Shown here piece by piece: positions 22,748 through 33,412 of a stretch of DNA of 64,000 nt; position 1 is the first letter of the stretch, and every line of letters begins with the position of its first letter. This DNA is from Branchinecta lynchi (lineage: Eukaryota > Arthropoda > Branchiopoda > Anostraca > Branchinectidae), in assembly GCA_023053575.1 (NCBI GenBank), contig JAKZAP010000021.1, positions 5,291,790 through 5,355,789 of the forward strand, given 5' to 3'. Made by a program: the position numbers and the translations under genes. The notes below the pieces were generated by a model, which was not told where the DNA came from, searched no databases, and saw only the letters and a program-made list of their open reading frames with translations.

Positions 22748-23118
22748 TAGTGTTGGGCGATATTCGGAATTTTCGATATATCGATATTTTCACTTTCGAT
22801 ATTCGATATATCGATATCGATATTTTGGGACCATGCTTCGCTATAGTACACGTCTCGTTTTACCAGAATTTAAGAGCAAAATCATCGCAAAAAAGCATAT
22901 TGTATCAACTCCAATTTCGAATAAATGAAAACGGAATTACGAACAACATATTGCTCCAGTTTTGGATGTATAAATGTAACTTATGGCGGATCGCTTACAA
23001 TAATTTTAATGAACAAATATCGTTTTCGATATCGATATTTACGTTTCGATATTCGATATCGATATTTGGTCCGATATATCGATATATCGTTATCGATATC
23101 GAATATCGCCCAACACTA
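22748..23118. mobile_element. hAT-like MITE, 371 bp, 8-bp TSD
   Basis: Perfect TIRs TAGTGTTGGGCGATATTCG / CGAATATCGCCCAACACTA. Dense TATCGATA palindromes lie inside both ends. Flanking duplication GGGATTTG at 22740-22747 and 23119-23126. TIR start and 8-bp TSD match hAT-type elements. Young and intact. Confidence 0.92.
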
Positions 23119-23177
23119 GGGATTTGTATTTATAGTTTATTTGTCAAAGAGGGGAATATTGAAAGTAGCCTATAGGT

Positions 23178-23375
23178 GTAAAGTGACAAACGGGTACCTC
23201 CAATGAACTTCATTAGAGCGATATTTCGACCTTTCCTCTTCAACCACTCAAGCTGGGAAGGGAGTTCAGTTCCCAGCTCTAGCGGTTACAGAATGAAGAG
23301 GACCATTGCCAAGATAGACTGAAATATCGCTCGAACAAAGTTCAGCTGCCGTATCCGTTTGTCACTATAATTCGC
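23178..23375. mobile_element. Family G inverted-repeat element
   Basis: Left AGTGACAAACGGGTACC...GAACTTCATTAGAGCGATATTTCG; right TGAAATATCGCTCGAACAAA...GTATCCGTTTGTCACT. Core AGGACCATTGCCAAGA. Homologues at 11304-11590 and 46530-46745. Confidence 0.68.
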
Positions 23376-23469
23376 AGTCAGCCGGGGTTGAAAGAATAGT
23401 TAGGTGTAGAGTGATCGGCCATTGAAGGAAAGAAAACCGGTGGAGGAAGGGCTCCTCTAACAATATCTA

Positions 23470-25090
23470 TGTGCTCATATGGCACATGTTATGAGTAGGT
23501 GGTACAAGAAAGTAGATGGGAACGTCACAAAACACCCACCATGCAAAAATGCGGTTTGGACATAGAGATAGGATATTTGTTTTCACTCAATTCTGAGCAG
23601 TTCCGGCACCGCTATGGATTATCTGGAGCAAATGACTTCCAACTTCCAAGTTTCAGCCCAAGAAATCCCCTCGTGCTAAACGATTTTCGGTACTCCCTCC
23701 ATCTCCCCCTACCGTGGCCGAATCTGGTTCGGACTCAAGAATGGATCATCTAAATTATCTTCTTTTATACCATCTATCAAGTTTCACTCGAATCTTGAGC
23801 ATTTTCGGAAAATTCCGGTACCTACCACCCCCCCCCCTCCCTCCTACCGTTGTTGGATCTAGCTCGGACCCTAAAATATGCCATCTAGAGTATATGCTGA
23901 TTCACTCGTTTAACCACTATGCGAGCCTCAAAATGTCAGGCAGTCTCCCTGCAACTCCCCCAACTGTGGCCGAACACGACTTGGAAACATAAAAGTCGTA
24001 CCTCTTAATCCCCTCTTCCCGTCCATTAAGTTTAACTGAAATCGAAGCATAGCCTATATGCAAATTCCCCCCCCCCCCCCATACCTTGGCCGAATCCGTC
24101 CCGGACGCCAGAAAACAAATCGAGGCCGCATAAACTCGTCACTGTCCAACTTGCATCCCATTCGGTCCATCCGTTTGGTTTTTGTGCATGTCAAAAGTCC
24201 CCCCCCCCCAATTCTCCCAACCGTGGTCACATGTAGTTCTAACACATAATTTGCATATCTAGGTCACCGATTCTTATCACCCATTAAGTTTGACTCGAAT
24301 CAGACAACTCATTCGCAATTTGCAGAAGACAATTTCCATATTTCCCTTCCGTCACTCCCCCAAAAATGCTCGGATCTAGAAACGCAAGTTTCCAGGGGCA
24401 TGTTGTGTCGGGTTCTTAATTCAGTAAAGTCGGGTCACTAATATGCCTGCAAAGTTTCGTTGTCTTAGTATCCTACATCTGGAACTATTACCTCTCGACT
24501 ACCGGAATTCCGGGAAACCCCCGCCAACTCCTCCCACAGAGCCCCGAAACCATCTGGCTCCGTCAATTTCGTATCCAGGCCTAATGCTTGTTCTCTCCAC
24601 TAAGTTCCGTCCCAATCCCTCTGCTTTAAGCGTTTAATGAGTTTCCCCACCATCCCCACAGGTATCGGATCCGACCCGGACTTGACACAGAACATCTGAT
24701 GCGTTAGCTCTTTCCATCTGACAAGTTCCAATCAAATCCGATCACCCGTTCTAAATCACCCCGTCCAGTTCCTTCCTCCGCAACTCCCCCAGTGTGATCG
24801 GATCCGATCCGGATTTACAGTGGGACGTTTGATTGAATATCCTAAATATCAAGTTTGTTCAAGACCCGATCACCCGTTCGCCAGTTAAAAATACATAATT
24901 TTTCGGCCTCCCTCTCCATCCACTCTCCCCACTCAGAGGATCGCAGAAGTGACTATTTCGTATCTAATCTGGTCGGGTCCCTGATATGCCTGCCAAGTTT
25001 CATCGTCCTAGCTTATGTGGAAGTGCCCGAACTAGCAAAACCGGGACCGACTGACGGACAGAAACTGCAATCACTATAAAGTGCCATAAA
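23470..25090 (+). mobile_element. Family B copy B4
   Basis: Left end GTGCTCATATGGCACATG then the AGTAGGTGGTACAAGAAAGT module, many ~150-bp monomers, GACCGACTGACGGACAG, CTGCAATCACTATAA and GTGCCATAAAAA. The 5' arm of the terminal hairpin is lost. Confidence 0.85.
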
Positions 25091-25598
25091 AAGGAGCCCT
25101 TCTGCAAAAGTCAAATTTAATATTAAATAAGTCTTAAACCCTGGAAACGATCCTCATGAAGACTAATAGAAAAAATGTGATTCTTTTAAGATTTAATTGG
25201 AACTTATAGAATAAATTATAAAATAAAGATTGTAGTTGGAAACACTTGAATATTGAATATTTTGCTAGTTTTCCTGGTTTTGTGTGTGGTGGAGTTATTT
25301 TTCATATGTAGTGATTTTGCTGGGGTTGGAATTTTTGTGAGTGGTTTTGATGATCTGCCGAGAGCAGAGAAAATATGTAGGGTTTAAGTTACACTTAAAG
25401 TTTAACCGAAAAGTGTCGAGATAGGACAAACTAGTGACCCATCATCTATTCACTTAAAGGACATCTGAATGAAGAGTACCAAGTATCATCTCTATCTGTA
25501 CGACTTCCGTTAAAATTGCATTTAACATTTTTCCGTTAACATTTTTGCCCAATTTTGCATTTGTCCTTATCTCAGAACCGAACAATGTTAGAAATGAC
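25091..25598. other. Short spacer between two B copies
   Basis: Unique AT-rich sequence; nothing recognised. Confidence 0.35.
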
Positions 25599-27033
25599 CA
25601 AGAGCTACGAGCTCATATGGCACTTGTTACGAGTAGGCACGTAGGTGAGGCACGAGGTCTTTCCAAATATCAAGTTTCATTAGGATCCGATCACCCGTTC
25701 AAAGTTATAAATAGCCTACCTCAAGATTCCGGATTCCCCTCCCTCCACAGTGCCCGAATCGGCTCGGTTATGTCAATGATGTATCTAGTGTTTGCTAGGT
25801 GTCTTCACACCAAGTATCATCTCGATCCCTCCACTCATAGTGTTTTCCAAGATTTCCGGTTGCCCCTCCAGCACCATCCAAAAGTCACCGGATCCGGTAC
25901 GGATTTTAAGTGGGTCGTCTGATGCATGAGATCATTCCAAATGTCAAGTTTCATCGAGATCCGATCACCCGTTCAAAAGTTATAAATACCTCAAGATTCC
26001 GGATTCCCCCTCCTCCACTCCCCCAACAGTGCCCGAATCGGCTCGGTTATGTCAACGATGTATCTAGTGTTTGCTGGGTGTCTTCCCACCAAGTTTCATC
26101 TCGATCCCTCCGCTCATAGCGTTTCCCAAGATTTTCGGTTGCCCCCTCCAGCTCCCCCCAAAGTCACCGGATCCGGTCCGGATTTGAAGTTGGTCGTCTG
26201 AGGCATGAGGTCTTTCCAAATATCAAGTTTCATCGAGATCCGATCACCCGTTCAAAAGTTATAAATACCTCAAGATTCCGGATTCCCCCTCCCTCCAGTC
26301 CCCCCCCCCCATGGTGCTCGGATGGGGGAAGTGACTATTTCCAGCCTTATCATTTGGGGTCCCTGATATGCCTGCCAAGTTTTATCGTCCTAGCTTATGT
26401 GGAAGTGCCCGAACTAGCTGGTCCGGATTTGAAACTGAATATCCGAAACACTTGTCCTTGACACATGTCAAGTTTCACGCATGTTCGATTACCCTTTCCA
26501 AAGTTATGCATGTTAATAGTTTCCGGATTTCCCATCCCTCCACTCCCTCCACTATGATCGGATCTGGAAAGTGATTATTTCCAAGTTAATGTAGTCGGTT
26601 CCCTGATATTCCTGCCAAGTTTCATTGTCCTAGCTTATGTGGAAGCGTTGCAGTAGATTTGTTTAATTTAACCACATTCTTTTTGACCACTTGGTCTTAC
26701 TTTAATAAACCATACTAAGTCCCGCTTTCGCTCCCGAATACACGAAGTCTTGGCGCAGTGGTAGAACACCGGCTTCAGGACTCACGAGGTCCGTGGTTCG
26801 ATCCCGCATTTGGGCAGCGCTCTTTTTACTTTTTACTACGGACTCCCGGAGCCGGAGAAAGTCGGATTGGGGAAATGATTATTTGTAAGTTGATCTGGTC
26901 GGGTCCCTGATATGCATGCCAAGATTCATCGTCCTAGCTGATCTGGAAGTGCCTGAACTAGGAAAACCGGGACCGACTGACGGACAGAAATTACAATCGC
27001 TATATCACACTTGGCCGAAGGGCAAGTGCCATA
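25599..27033 (+). mobile_element. Family B copy B5 with tRNA-derived insert
   Basis: Left hairpin AAGAGCTACGAGCTCATATGG CACTTG; right GACGGACAGAAATTACAATCG then CACTTGGCCGAAGGGCAAGTGCC. Monomers at 25660-26220 are near-identical duplicates (about 290-bp period: AGGTCTTTCCAAATATCAAG). A tRNA-like segment interrupts it at about 26640-26860. Confidence 0.88.
26746..26818 (+). tRNA. tRNA-like segment (probable pseudogene/SINE head)
   Basis: Has an A-box-like TGGCGCAGTGGTAGAACACC and a perfect B-box GGTTCGATCCC at normal spacing. The anticodon region has CTTCAGGA but the arm does not pair well and the acceptor stem is not complementary. Followed by T-rich CTTTTTACTTTTTAC. The same flanks surround a diverged copy at 55937-56010, so it travelled as part of a repeat. 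Probably not a working tRNA gene. Confidence 0.5.
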
Positions 27034-27820
27034 CACAATTTCTCCAACTAACACTTCTTCTGAAATATTTTTTTAACCGGTTAAACCCAAACGTATATCT
27101 AGAAGAAATTCCAATACGATCCGGACAGAGCTGTACAAGATTTGAATGAATTGCGCTTTTTGTCTTGGAGTCTGCATGTCCAAACCTCCAGAAACGAACA
27201 TTCCTATTTTGAAAACGTCACGCTCAGGCGAAAAATGCTCTCCGTGGACATGTCTGTAAATGCATTCCCCATGGTGTGTTCAAGTATGGTTCCATTGTTC
27301 AGGTGTCCTTTAAAGAGGCTTGAAGACCCGATGAAAATGCGTTACTTCGTTGATCCGCTTTTCACGAACTATCAACTTTCATATGGTGGAATTTCCCGGT
27401 CGGACTTGTGGTTCCTGTATCCGCTTGTTGTGTTGTACGCTTGACGAGAACCATTTACGAAAAATAAGCGTTCACGCAGTGATTTACTTTCCGCAAGCTG
27501 ATAACTGGCCACCGAAAGTCGCGTTTGTATTCAGGTTCAAATCTTTCGCAATCATAGTATAATTTTGCATTGTAGAAAGGGGATTCAGGACTAGGGAGGA
27601 GTGGGGGACACCCCACCCCAAATGTTGTCTGCCAGTCGGTAAAATATAGCCGAGTCGGCACAAATCGCCACGATTTTTAGTAAAAACAGTCGATTTTTTT
27701 CTTGGAAACAGTCATTTAAAACAAAACAAAAAACAGTCGGTTTCTCGTAAAAATAGTCGATTTTTTCTTAAGAATGGTAGTTTTTCTTAAAGTCAGTCGA
27801 TTTTTCGTCCACACAGTCGC
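27034..27820. other. Unique sequence then family J repeat (about 27588-27820)
   Basis: 27588-27820 shows a GGGGGACACCCCACCCC hairpin, CAGTCGGTAAAATA and serial AAACAGTCGATTTTT units; it is the reverse of the family J copies at 43876-44175 and 61912-62065. No gene in 27034-27587. Confidence 0.55.
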
Positions 27821-28838
27821 TTTTGGGATCCCAAAACGTAAGTGGAGGGATACCTATGACATTGCAAAAGTTGTCCGTCTGTCCGTCCGTCCGTCTGTCA
27901 GCACGATAACTCTCGAAGGGAATGAGATATTTTGATGAAACTTGGTGTGAAGATTCTTTGGGTCAAGTTCGTAGATGGGCTCTGTAGCCCAGGGGTGGGG
28001 GAGGGGGTTCAAATTAAGGGACAAACAAAATATTTTTTAACAGCTAATGTGATAGTCGATTACGGGGTAATAAGACATGCTGAACACGAATATGCAAAAC
28101 ATTTTCTCGTCCGACAAGTAGTTCGCCCGGAATCCGGCAAAAACCGGAAAGTTGGTTAAAAGTAAAACTTTCATCTGAAGTTGATTAAACGTTCGATTTA
28201 GAGGCTGAATACGACGATGACAACCATTTACTCGCCGGACAAGTCGTTCGTCCGGAATCCGGCAAAAACCGGAAAGTTGGTTAAAATTATAAGTTTTATC
28301 TGAAGTTGATTAGATGACAGATTTAGGAGTAAGAAGGCATGCTAAACACTTTTATGAAAAGCATTTTTTACCCGGACAAATAGTTCACCCAGAATCCGGC
28401 CAAAACCGGAAAATTCGTTGAAAGCAAAAGTTTTATTTGAAGTTGATTAGATGACAGACTTAGGGCTAAGGAGACGCTGAGTCTGTATATGACAATCATT
28501 TTTCACCCAGGACGTATAATTTGTCCGGAAATTTTTTTGTAAGTTCAAGCTTTATTTCAAGTTGATTCGGTGTCCTTTATAGGCATAAGTAGATATGCTG
28601 AATTCGTTTCTGATATTTCTTTTTTTGCTGGACAAGTAGTTCGCTCGGAATTCGGGCGAAACCGGAAATTTGGCATTAGTAAAGCAGGAAGTTCGGTCAG
28701 TATCGTCAAAATAGATATGGCTAATAGAGGTATATCTGAACTTGGTTTTCTCAGGTGATTAGCCTGGCGAAGACAAGACCCAGTTGTCTGGATCAAATAC
28801 TAGATTTTTGGGATCCCATCGAAACCTTAGGTCTTGTT
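27821..28838 (-). mobile_element. Family A copy A4
   Basis: TTTTGGGATCCCAAAACGTAAG, TGGAGGGATACCTATGACA, (GTCCGTCC)n, then about five reversed monomers, ending GGGATCCCATCGAAACC and GGTCTTGTT. Complete copy in minus orientation. Confidence 0.9.
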
Positions 28839-29474
28839 TCTCAATAGTAGTCGTTTTATCTGCAAAAAACATTCGATAAAAAAGATCATCCAGTCAAAAA
28901 TACTTTGCCCCCCCCCCCCCCCCCCCCCCTCGAACGTTTTGGCTAGTAACGCCTCTGGTTGTGGAGACAGCCGTAATTATTCTGAACGTCACTACTAAAG
29001 CAGACTCTGGAAAAATAAAAAAAACCTTTAGCAGAATCCAAACAATTCAGCGTATTCAAATAGATCATACAAATATAAGTTGGCTTTCATTAAACTTTAA
29101 ACAAAAATGGTAACTATCGGATGTTGATCATTCCTGGCCGTACAGATCCAGGTTTGTTGCAAGAACGAATGATACGGGCACGGAGATCTTCTACCACGGT
29201 GATAGGTTCGGTAACTCTAAATCTATTAACTAAATATGTGTTTCGCGTCCATAATAGCAATTTTATGAATTTGAGGTAACGAAAGAACAGTGAACGGATG
29301 TGTTGGGTTTCAAAATGGGTAAACATTCTCCAGAAGGGAGTGAGGTAAAGGACGCGAGGAAGGTCAACAGCATGGAACAATATAACAAGATATTTCCGAC
29401 AAAACCGACGCGGTAAACCAAAATTGGTACGAAAATGCTCTAAAAAATGTAATAATAAAGTCTCTTCTACTCAC
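28839..29474. other. G alpha intron 1, proximal part
   Basis: Includes a family J fragment with a C-tract (about 28905-28965, GTTTTGGCTAGTAACGCCTC). The 29114-29380 minus frame continues past the exon 1 donor and is intronic. Confidence 0.45.
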
Positions 29475-29960
29475 CAACTGAAACTCCCTCCTCCTTCGAA
29501 ATGTATCCTGGATAGCTTTATCCTTCCACAAGACCTTAACACTGGGGACATACTCATTAAATGACAAAGTATCCAAGCTCATTGCGGGCATAAACCGAAA
29601 AAACTTCACGCTCATCATCTCGTTATCCTCGTTCTCCCAAGGTATTCCCAACTTCTGTCTTGCATCAGCTATTACCCTCATTCCACCAACAACGTTTCTG
29701 TAAATGATTGTCGCATATTCATCTATTTCTTCTTGAGAAAATGTAAGGCCGTGTATAATTTTCATTTGTTTCAACACTGTGGACTTGCCGCTTTCTCCTG
29801 CACCAAGAAGTAGGACTTTTACTTCTCTTCGCATCTTGCCTTTTTCTTTTTCCAGCCACTTATCAATTTCTTTGCTCTGTTGTGCCTGTTCCCTCTCCTC
29901 GGGGTATCCAAGACGAATGCAACATGCACAAAGGACGAATCTGCCACCATTTTCTTTCAT
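29475..29960 (-). CDS. G-protein alpha subunit, G12/13 class, exon 1
   Basis: Encodes 162 codons from the ATG at 29960, which has an in-frame TGA two codons upstream. The N-terminus has clustered cysteines (LCACC), suitable for palmitoylation. The P-loop GAGESGKST follows at about residue 55, then KQMKIIHG and the helical domain through DTFRRRREFQL, ending at TTG|gtgagt in phase 0. G12/13 alpha subunits bind GTP on the inner plasma membrane and couple receptors to RhoGEFs in metazoans. The class call rests on the later exons ([23 protein letters not shown]) as well as this one. Together the three visible exons give about 252 aa of an expected 360-380. The next exon lies 15 kb away across an intron full of mobile elements. 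Confidence 0.93.
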
Positions 29961-31082
29961 GTTTCAGCAGCAATTGGCTGTAATTAATAAAGTTGATGTT
30001 GGTACAAAGATTTAGTCACTGTCTACAACATAGCCGTAATTCCTAAAGGAGAGGTTACCAAAGTGAGGCATTTCATCTGAAAATATCCTGAAAGGACATG
30101 AGGTCAACAGTAAAGGTTACTCGAAACAACCTACATTATGATGCCAATAGTAGTGAAACCACACCAAATTCTATAACTTTTTTTGTATTTTTTAATAACA
30201 TTTATTATTATTTTCACATTTACACATACATTTATAGTTATTACTTGAAGCATTTTTTTCAATTGTTAATACAAGGTGCATATGAAGGTTGACATGAGCC
30301 ATACACCACTAGCCTACCCTACTGTTTTTGTGGTATATGTTGCTTTTCCAGCAAGTTTTCAGAATTCAGACTTAATTTTTCACCAACACATGCACAGAAA
30401 AAGGACACCTTTTTTTTTCTCAGGGATATCTTGGCAGCCCAGGTAGCTCTCAGGATCCTTTTACAACAATAGGTAAAGAGGCCTTCTTGCTACAGCAGCA
30501 CTCAAACTCGGTGAACTGAACTGTAGTACAGAAACAGAATAAAATGGCACATGCTTCTCACATGTTAATTTAACTTGTCGAAAAGCTGCTTAAAATCTGC
30601 AAAACAACCATATTCTTCAGATTCAACTGTTTCAGCTGCAGAGACACTGAAGACTATGGCTAGGGTACCAAACCAGTTAGTGAATTTAATGCCACACTGT
30701 AAACTGGCGCTGTGCAAGGTCCTCACTCAGTAAAACGACATCTCAGTTTTACCAACACATGTGAGATCTGTAAACTAGAAACTGATTGTAAGTAGCCTAA
30801 CTACTGACTTTTCTGATCTCGAGGGTTTTACCATGTCAGGTTTACTGGTCTGTTGCTATCTTAAACATCAATTATTCTTAGAAATCAGTCTGTTAACGTA
30901 ACAAATACAAGGACCATTCTAAGAGCCAAGTAACTGGTTTGGTAGGCTACTCTATTTACTGATTTTTAACTGTTAATGCGGCCCATTCTTGCTCAAATTT
31001 GCAGTAAATAGTTATTTTCTGGTGTTGAACAGCACACGATAGTGTTTAAATAGTGTCCAATCCCTATTTGTTAGATTTGTTA
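29961..31082. other. Upstream region of G alpha; no gene seen
   Basis: Unique AT-rich sequence holding the presumptive 5' UTR/promoter of the minus-strand G alpha gene. No specific regulatory element can be supported. Confidence 0.4.
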
Positions 31083-31225
31083 AGTTGCGTTTTTGCCGAT
31101 ACCATGGTATCTGTTACCATGGTAACTGGATTTGCAATTAGTCGTTTTTGCAGTTACCGTGGTATCTGATATACGGTTGCTCTGCCAAAACGACAATTGC
31201 CGAAATTGCACTTTTCGAAGTCATC
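31083..31225 (-). mobile_element. Family D copy, truncated by B6
   Basis: AGTTGCGTTTTTGCCGATACC, TGGTATCTGTTACCATGG and CAGTTACCGTGGTATCTG. Reverse-complement homologue of 14031-14180. It stops where B6 begins. Confidence 0.65.
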
Positions 31226-31235
31226 CCAAAAGAAG

Positions 31236-33080
31236 AAGAGCTACGAGACCATATGGCACTTGTTACGAGTGGGTGATGCAAGAAAGTAGATGAGAACGTC
31301 ACAAAATACCACTTTCAACCACCCTAGGTTCGGACCTAGAAATAGGATATCTAGTTTCACTCGAGTCCGAGTATTTCTGGCATTGTGTCGGATCATCTAG
31401 AGCATATTACTTTTCTACCTTTTAAGTATAGGTCCACTCGTTTGATTCCTAAACATGCCACACTATTTCCGGTACCCCCCCCCTCCAACTCCCCCTGTCA
31501 CGACCGAATCTGGTTCGGACACATAAATTAATCATCTAAAGCATCTTCTCTTACCGCCTATCAAGTGTCACTCGAATCTGAGCATTTTTCGTCAAATTGC
31601 TCGAGCACCGTGCTCGAATTCGGTCCGAACCCTAAAATATGTCATCTGCTGCATATGATCTCTCTACTTTCCAAGTTTCATTAAAATAGCTCCAGTCGTG
31701 ACCCCTCGGCGAGCCACAGAGTTTCCGAGACTCTCCCTTCAACTCCCCCCTCTGTGACCGAATAGATTCGGACGCCAAAGAACGAATCTGGGACGCATAA
31801 ACTCGGTCCTGTCCAACTTGCATCCCATTCGTTTGGTTTTTGTGCACGTCAAAAAGTTTCCGGACCCCCCCCCCCCAACTCCCGCAACCGTGGCTGCATG
31901 TGGTTCAGAAACATGTTTTGCATATCTAGGTCATCAGTTCTTATCACCCATAAAGTTTCACTCGAATCGGACCACCTGTTCGCAAACTACGGAAGTCAGT
32001 AATTTCCGGATTCCCATTTCCTTAGCTCCCTCAATAAAGTTCGGATCCAGGAACGGAAGTTTTCTTAGGGCATCGTGTCGGGTTCTCAAGTCTATTTGAC
32101 CAGAGCCAAGTTTTATCGCTCTTGACACATCTGGAAGTGTCATAACTCGCGATCACTCGAATTCCGGGAAATCTGCCCCAACTCGCCCCAAACATTCCCG
32201 GTAAGGTCTGGTTCTGTCAAGAATGTGTCTACAGGGCTTATGCTTATTTTTTTTTATTTTTTTTTTTACCAAATTGTACCCAATCCCTCGACTATAAGCG
32301 TTTCACGAGATTTCCAGTGGCCCCCTCCAACTCCCCCCACAAGTATCGGACCACAAGTAACGGATCCGGTCCGGACTTGACGTGGAACATCTGAGACGAT
32401 AGCTCTTTCCACTTTCCAAGTTTCATTCAAGTCCGATCACCCGTTCAAAAGTTATGCATGACACTAGATTCCGGATTCCCCATCCTACAACCCTCACGAT
32501 GGTCGAATCGGGGAAACAACTGCAGTCTTTTCGGGTCCCCAATATGCCTACCAAATTTCATCGTCCTAGTACCAAACTCGAGGGACCACCGAATTCCGCC
32601 CCCCAACTCCCCCCACAGTGCCCAAATCCGGCCCGGTTATGTCGACGATGTATCTAGGAGTTCTTCCCACCAAGTCTCGTCCCAATCCGTCCACTCTTAA
32701 GCGTTTCCCAAAATTTCCGATTTTCCTCTCCAGCTCCTCCCCCCCCCCAAGTCACCGGATCCGGTCCGGGTTTTAAGCGGGTCGTCTGAGGCACAAGTTC
32801 TCTGAAAATATCCAATTTCATTGCTATCCGATCACCCGTTCGAAAGTTATAAATACCTCAAGATTCCGGATTCCCCCTCCCTCCACTCCCGCCACGATGC
32901 TCAGATCGGTGAAGTGACTATTTCCAACTTAATCTTTTGGGGTCCCTGATATGCCTGCCAAGTTTCATCGTCCTATGTTATGCGGAAGTGCCCGAACTAG
33001 CAAAACCTGGACAGACCGACGGACGGACAGAAATTGCGATCGCTATATGGCACTTGGCCGAACGGCAAGTGCCATAAAAA
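31236..33080 (+). mobile_element. Family B copy B6, full-length
   Basis: AAGAGCTACGAGACCATATGG CACTTG at the left; GTGGGTGATGCAAGAAAGT module; about a dozen monomers; GACGGACGGACAGAAATTGCG ATCGC at the right, then the intact hairpin GGCACTTGGCC-GAAC-GGCAAGTGCC and ATAAAAA. Best reference copy of the family. Confidence 0.92.
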
Positions 33081-33170
33081 GTGATATTCAGTAATATCAC
33101 TAAGTGCCAAACGTCTTTTCCACCAATTTGAAAAAAATTTGATGAAAGTGAGATGATTTTTCAGATTCTA

Positions 33171-33412
33171 GGATCAGTTACCATGGTCGGACCATGGCAT
33201 CTGAATATCGGATACCACGATAAGTGGCCAGATACCACAATAACTGCAAACACGACTTTAGACTGTGGTATCAGATACCATGGTATCTGCAAAAACGGAA
33301 CTACAGTAAATATTCTTTTTGCCCAAACTGATTGCAAATCGTGCTTGACAACTAAGAAGGGCAGAAATATCGCTCTAACCTAATAGGATCCAGCTGACGT
33401 ATAAGTATGACA
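33171..33412. repeat. Family D fragment followed by family G half-element
   Basis: 33171-33300 has TTACCATGGTCGGACCATGG and GTATCAGATACCATGGTATC then CTGCAAAAACGGAACTA. 33340-33412 has AGAAGGGCAGAAATATCGCT and CAGCTGACGTATAAGTATGAC of family G. Confidence 0.55.

Noticed and set aside
24058..24250. Proline/glycine-rich open frames on both strands
   Set aside because: Caused by C/G homopolymer tracts inside family B.
26746..26818. Functional tRNA gene
   Set aside because: A- and B-boxes are present, but the acceptor stem does not pair and the segment is shared with another repeat copy; kept only as tRNA-like.
27922..28159. Open frame antisense to family A monomers
   Set aside because: By-product of the A4 repeat; no independent evidence.
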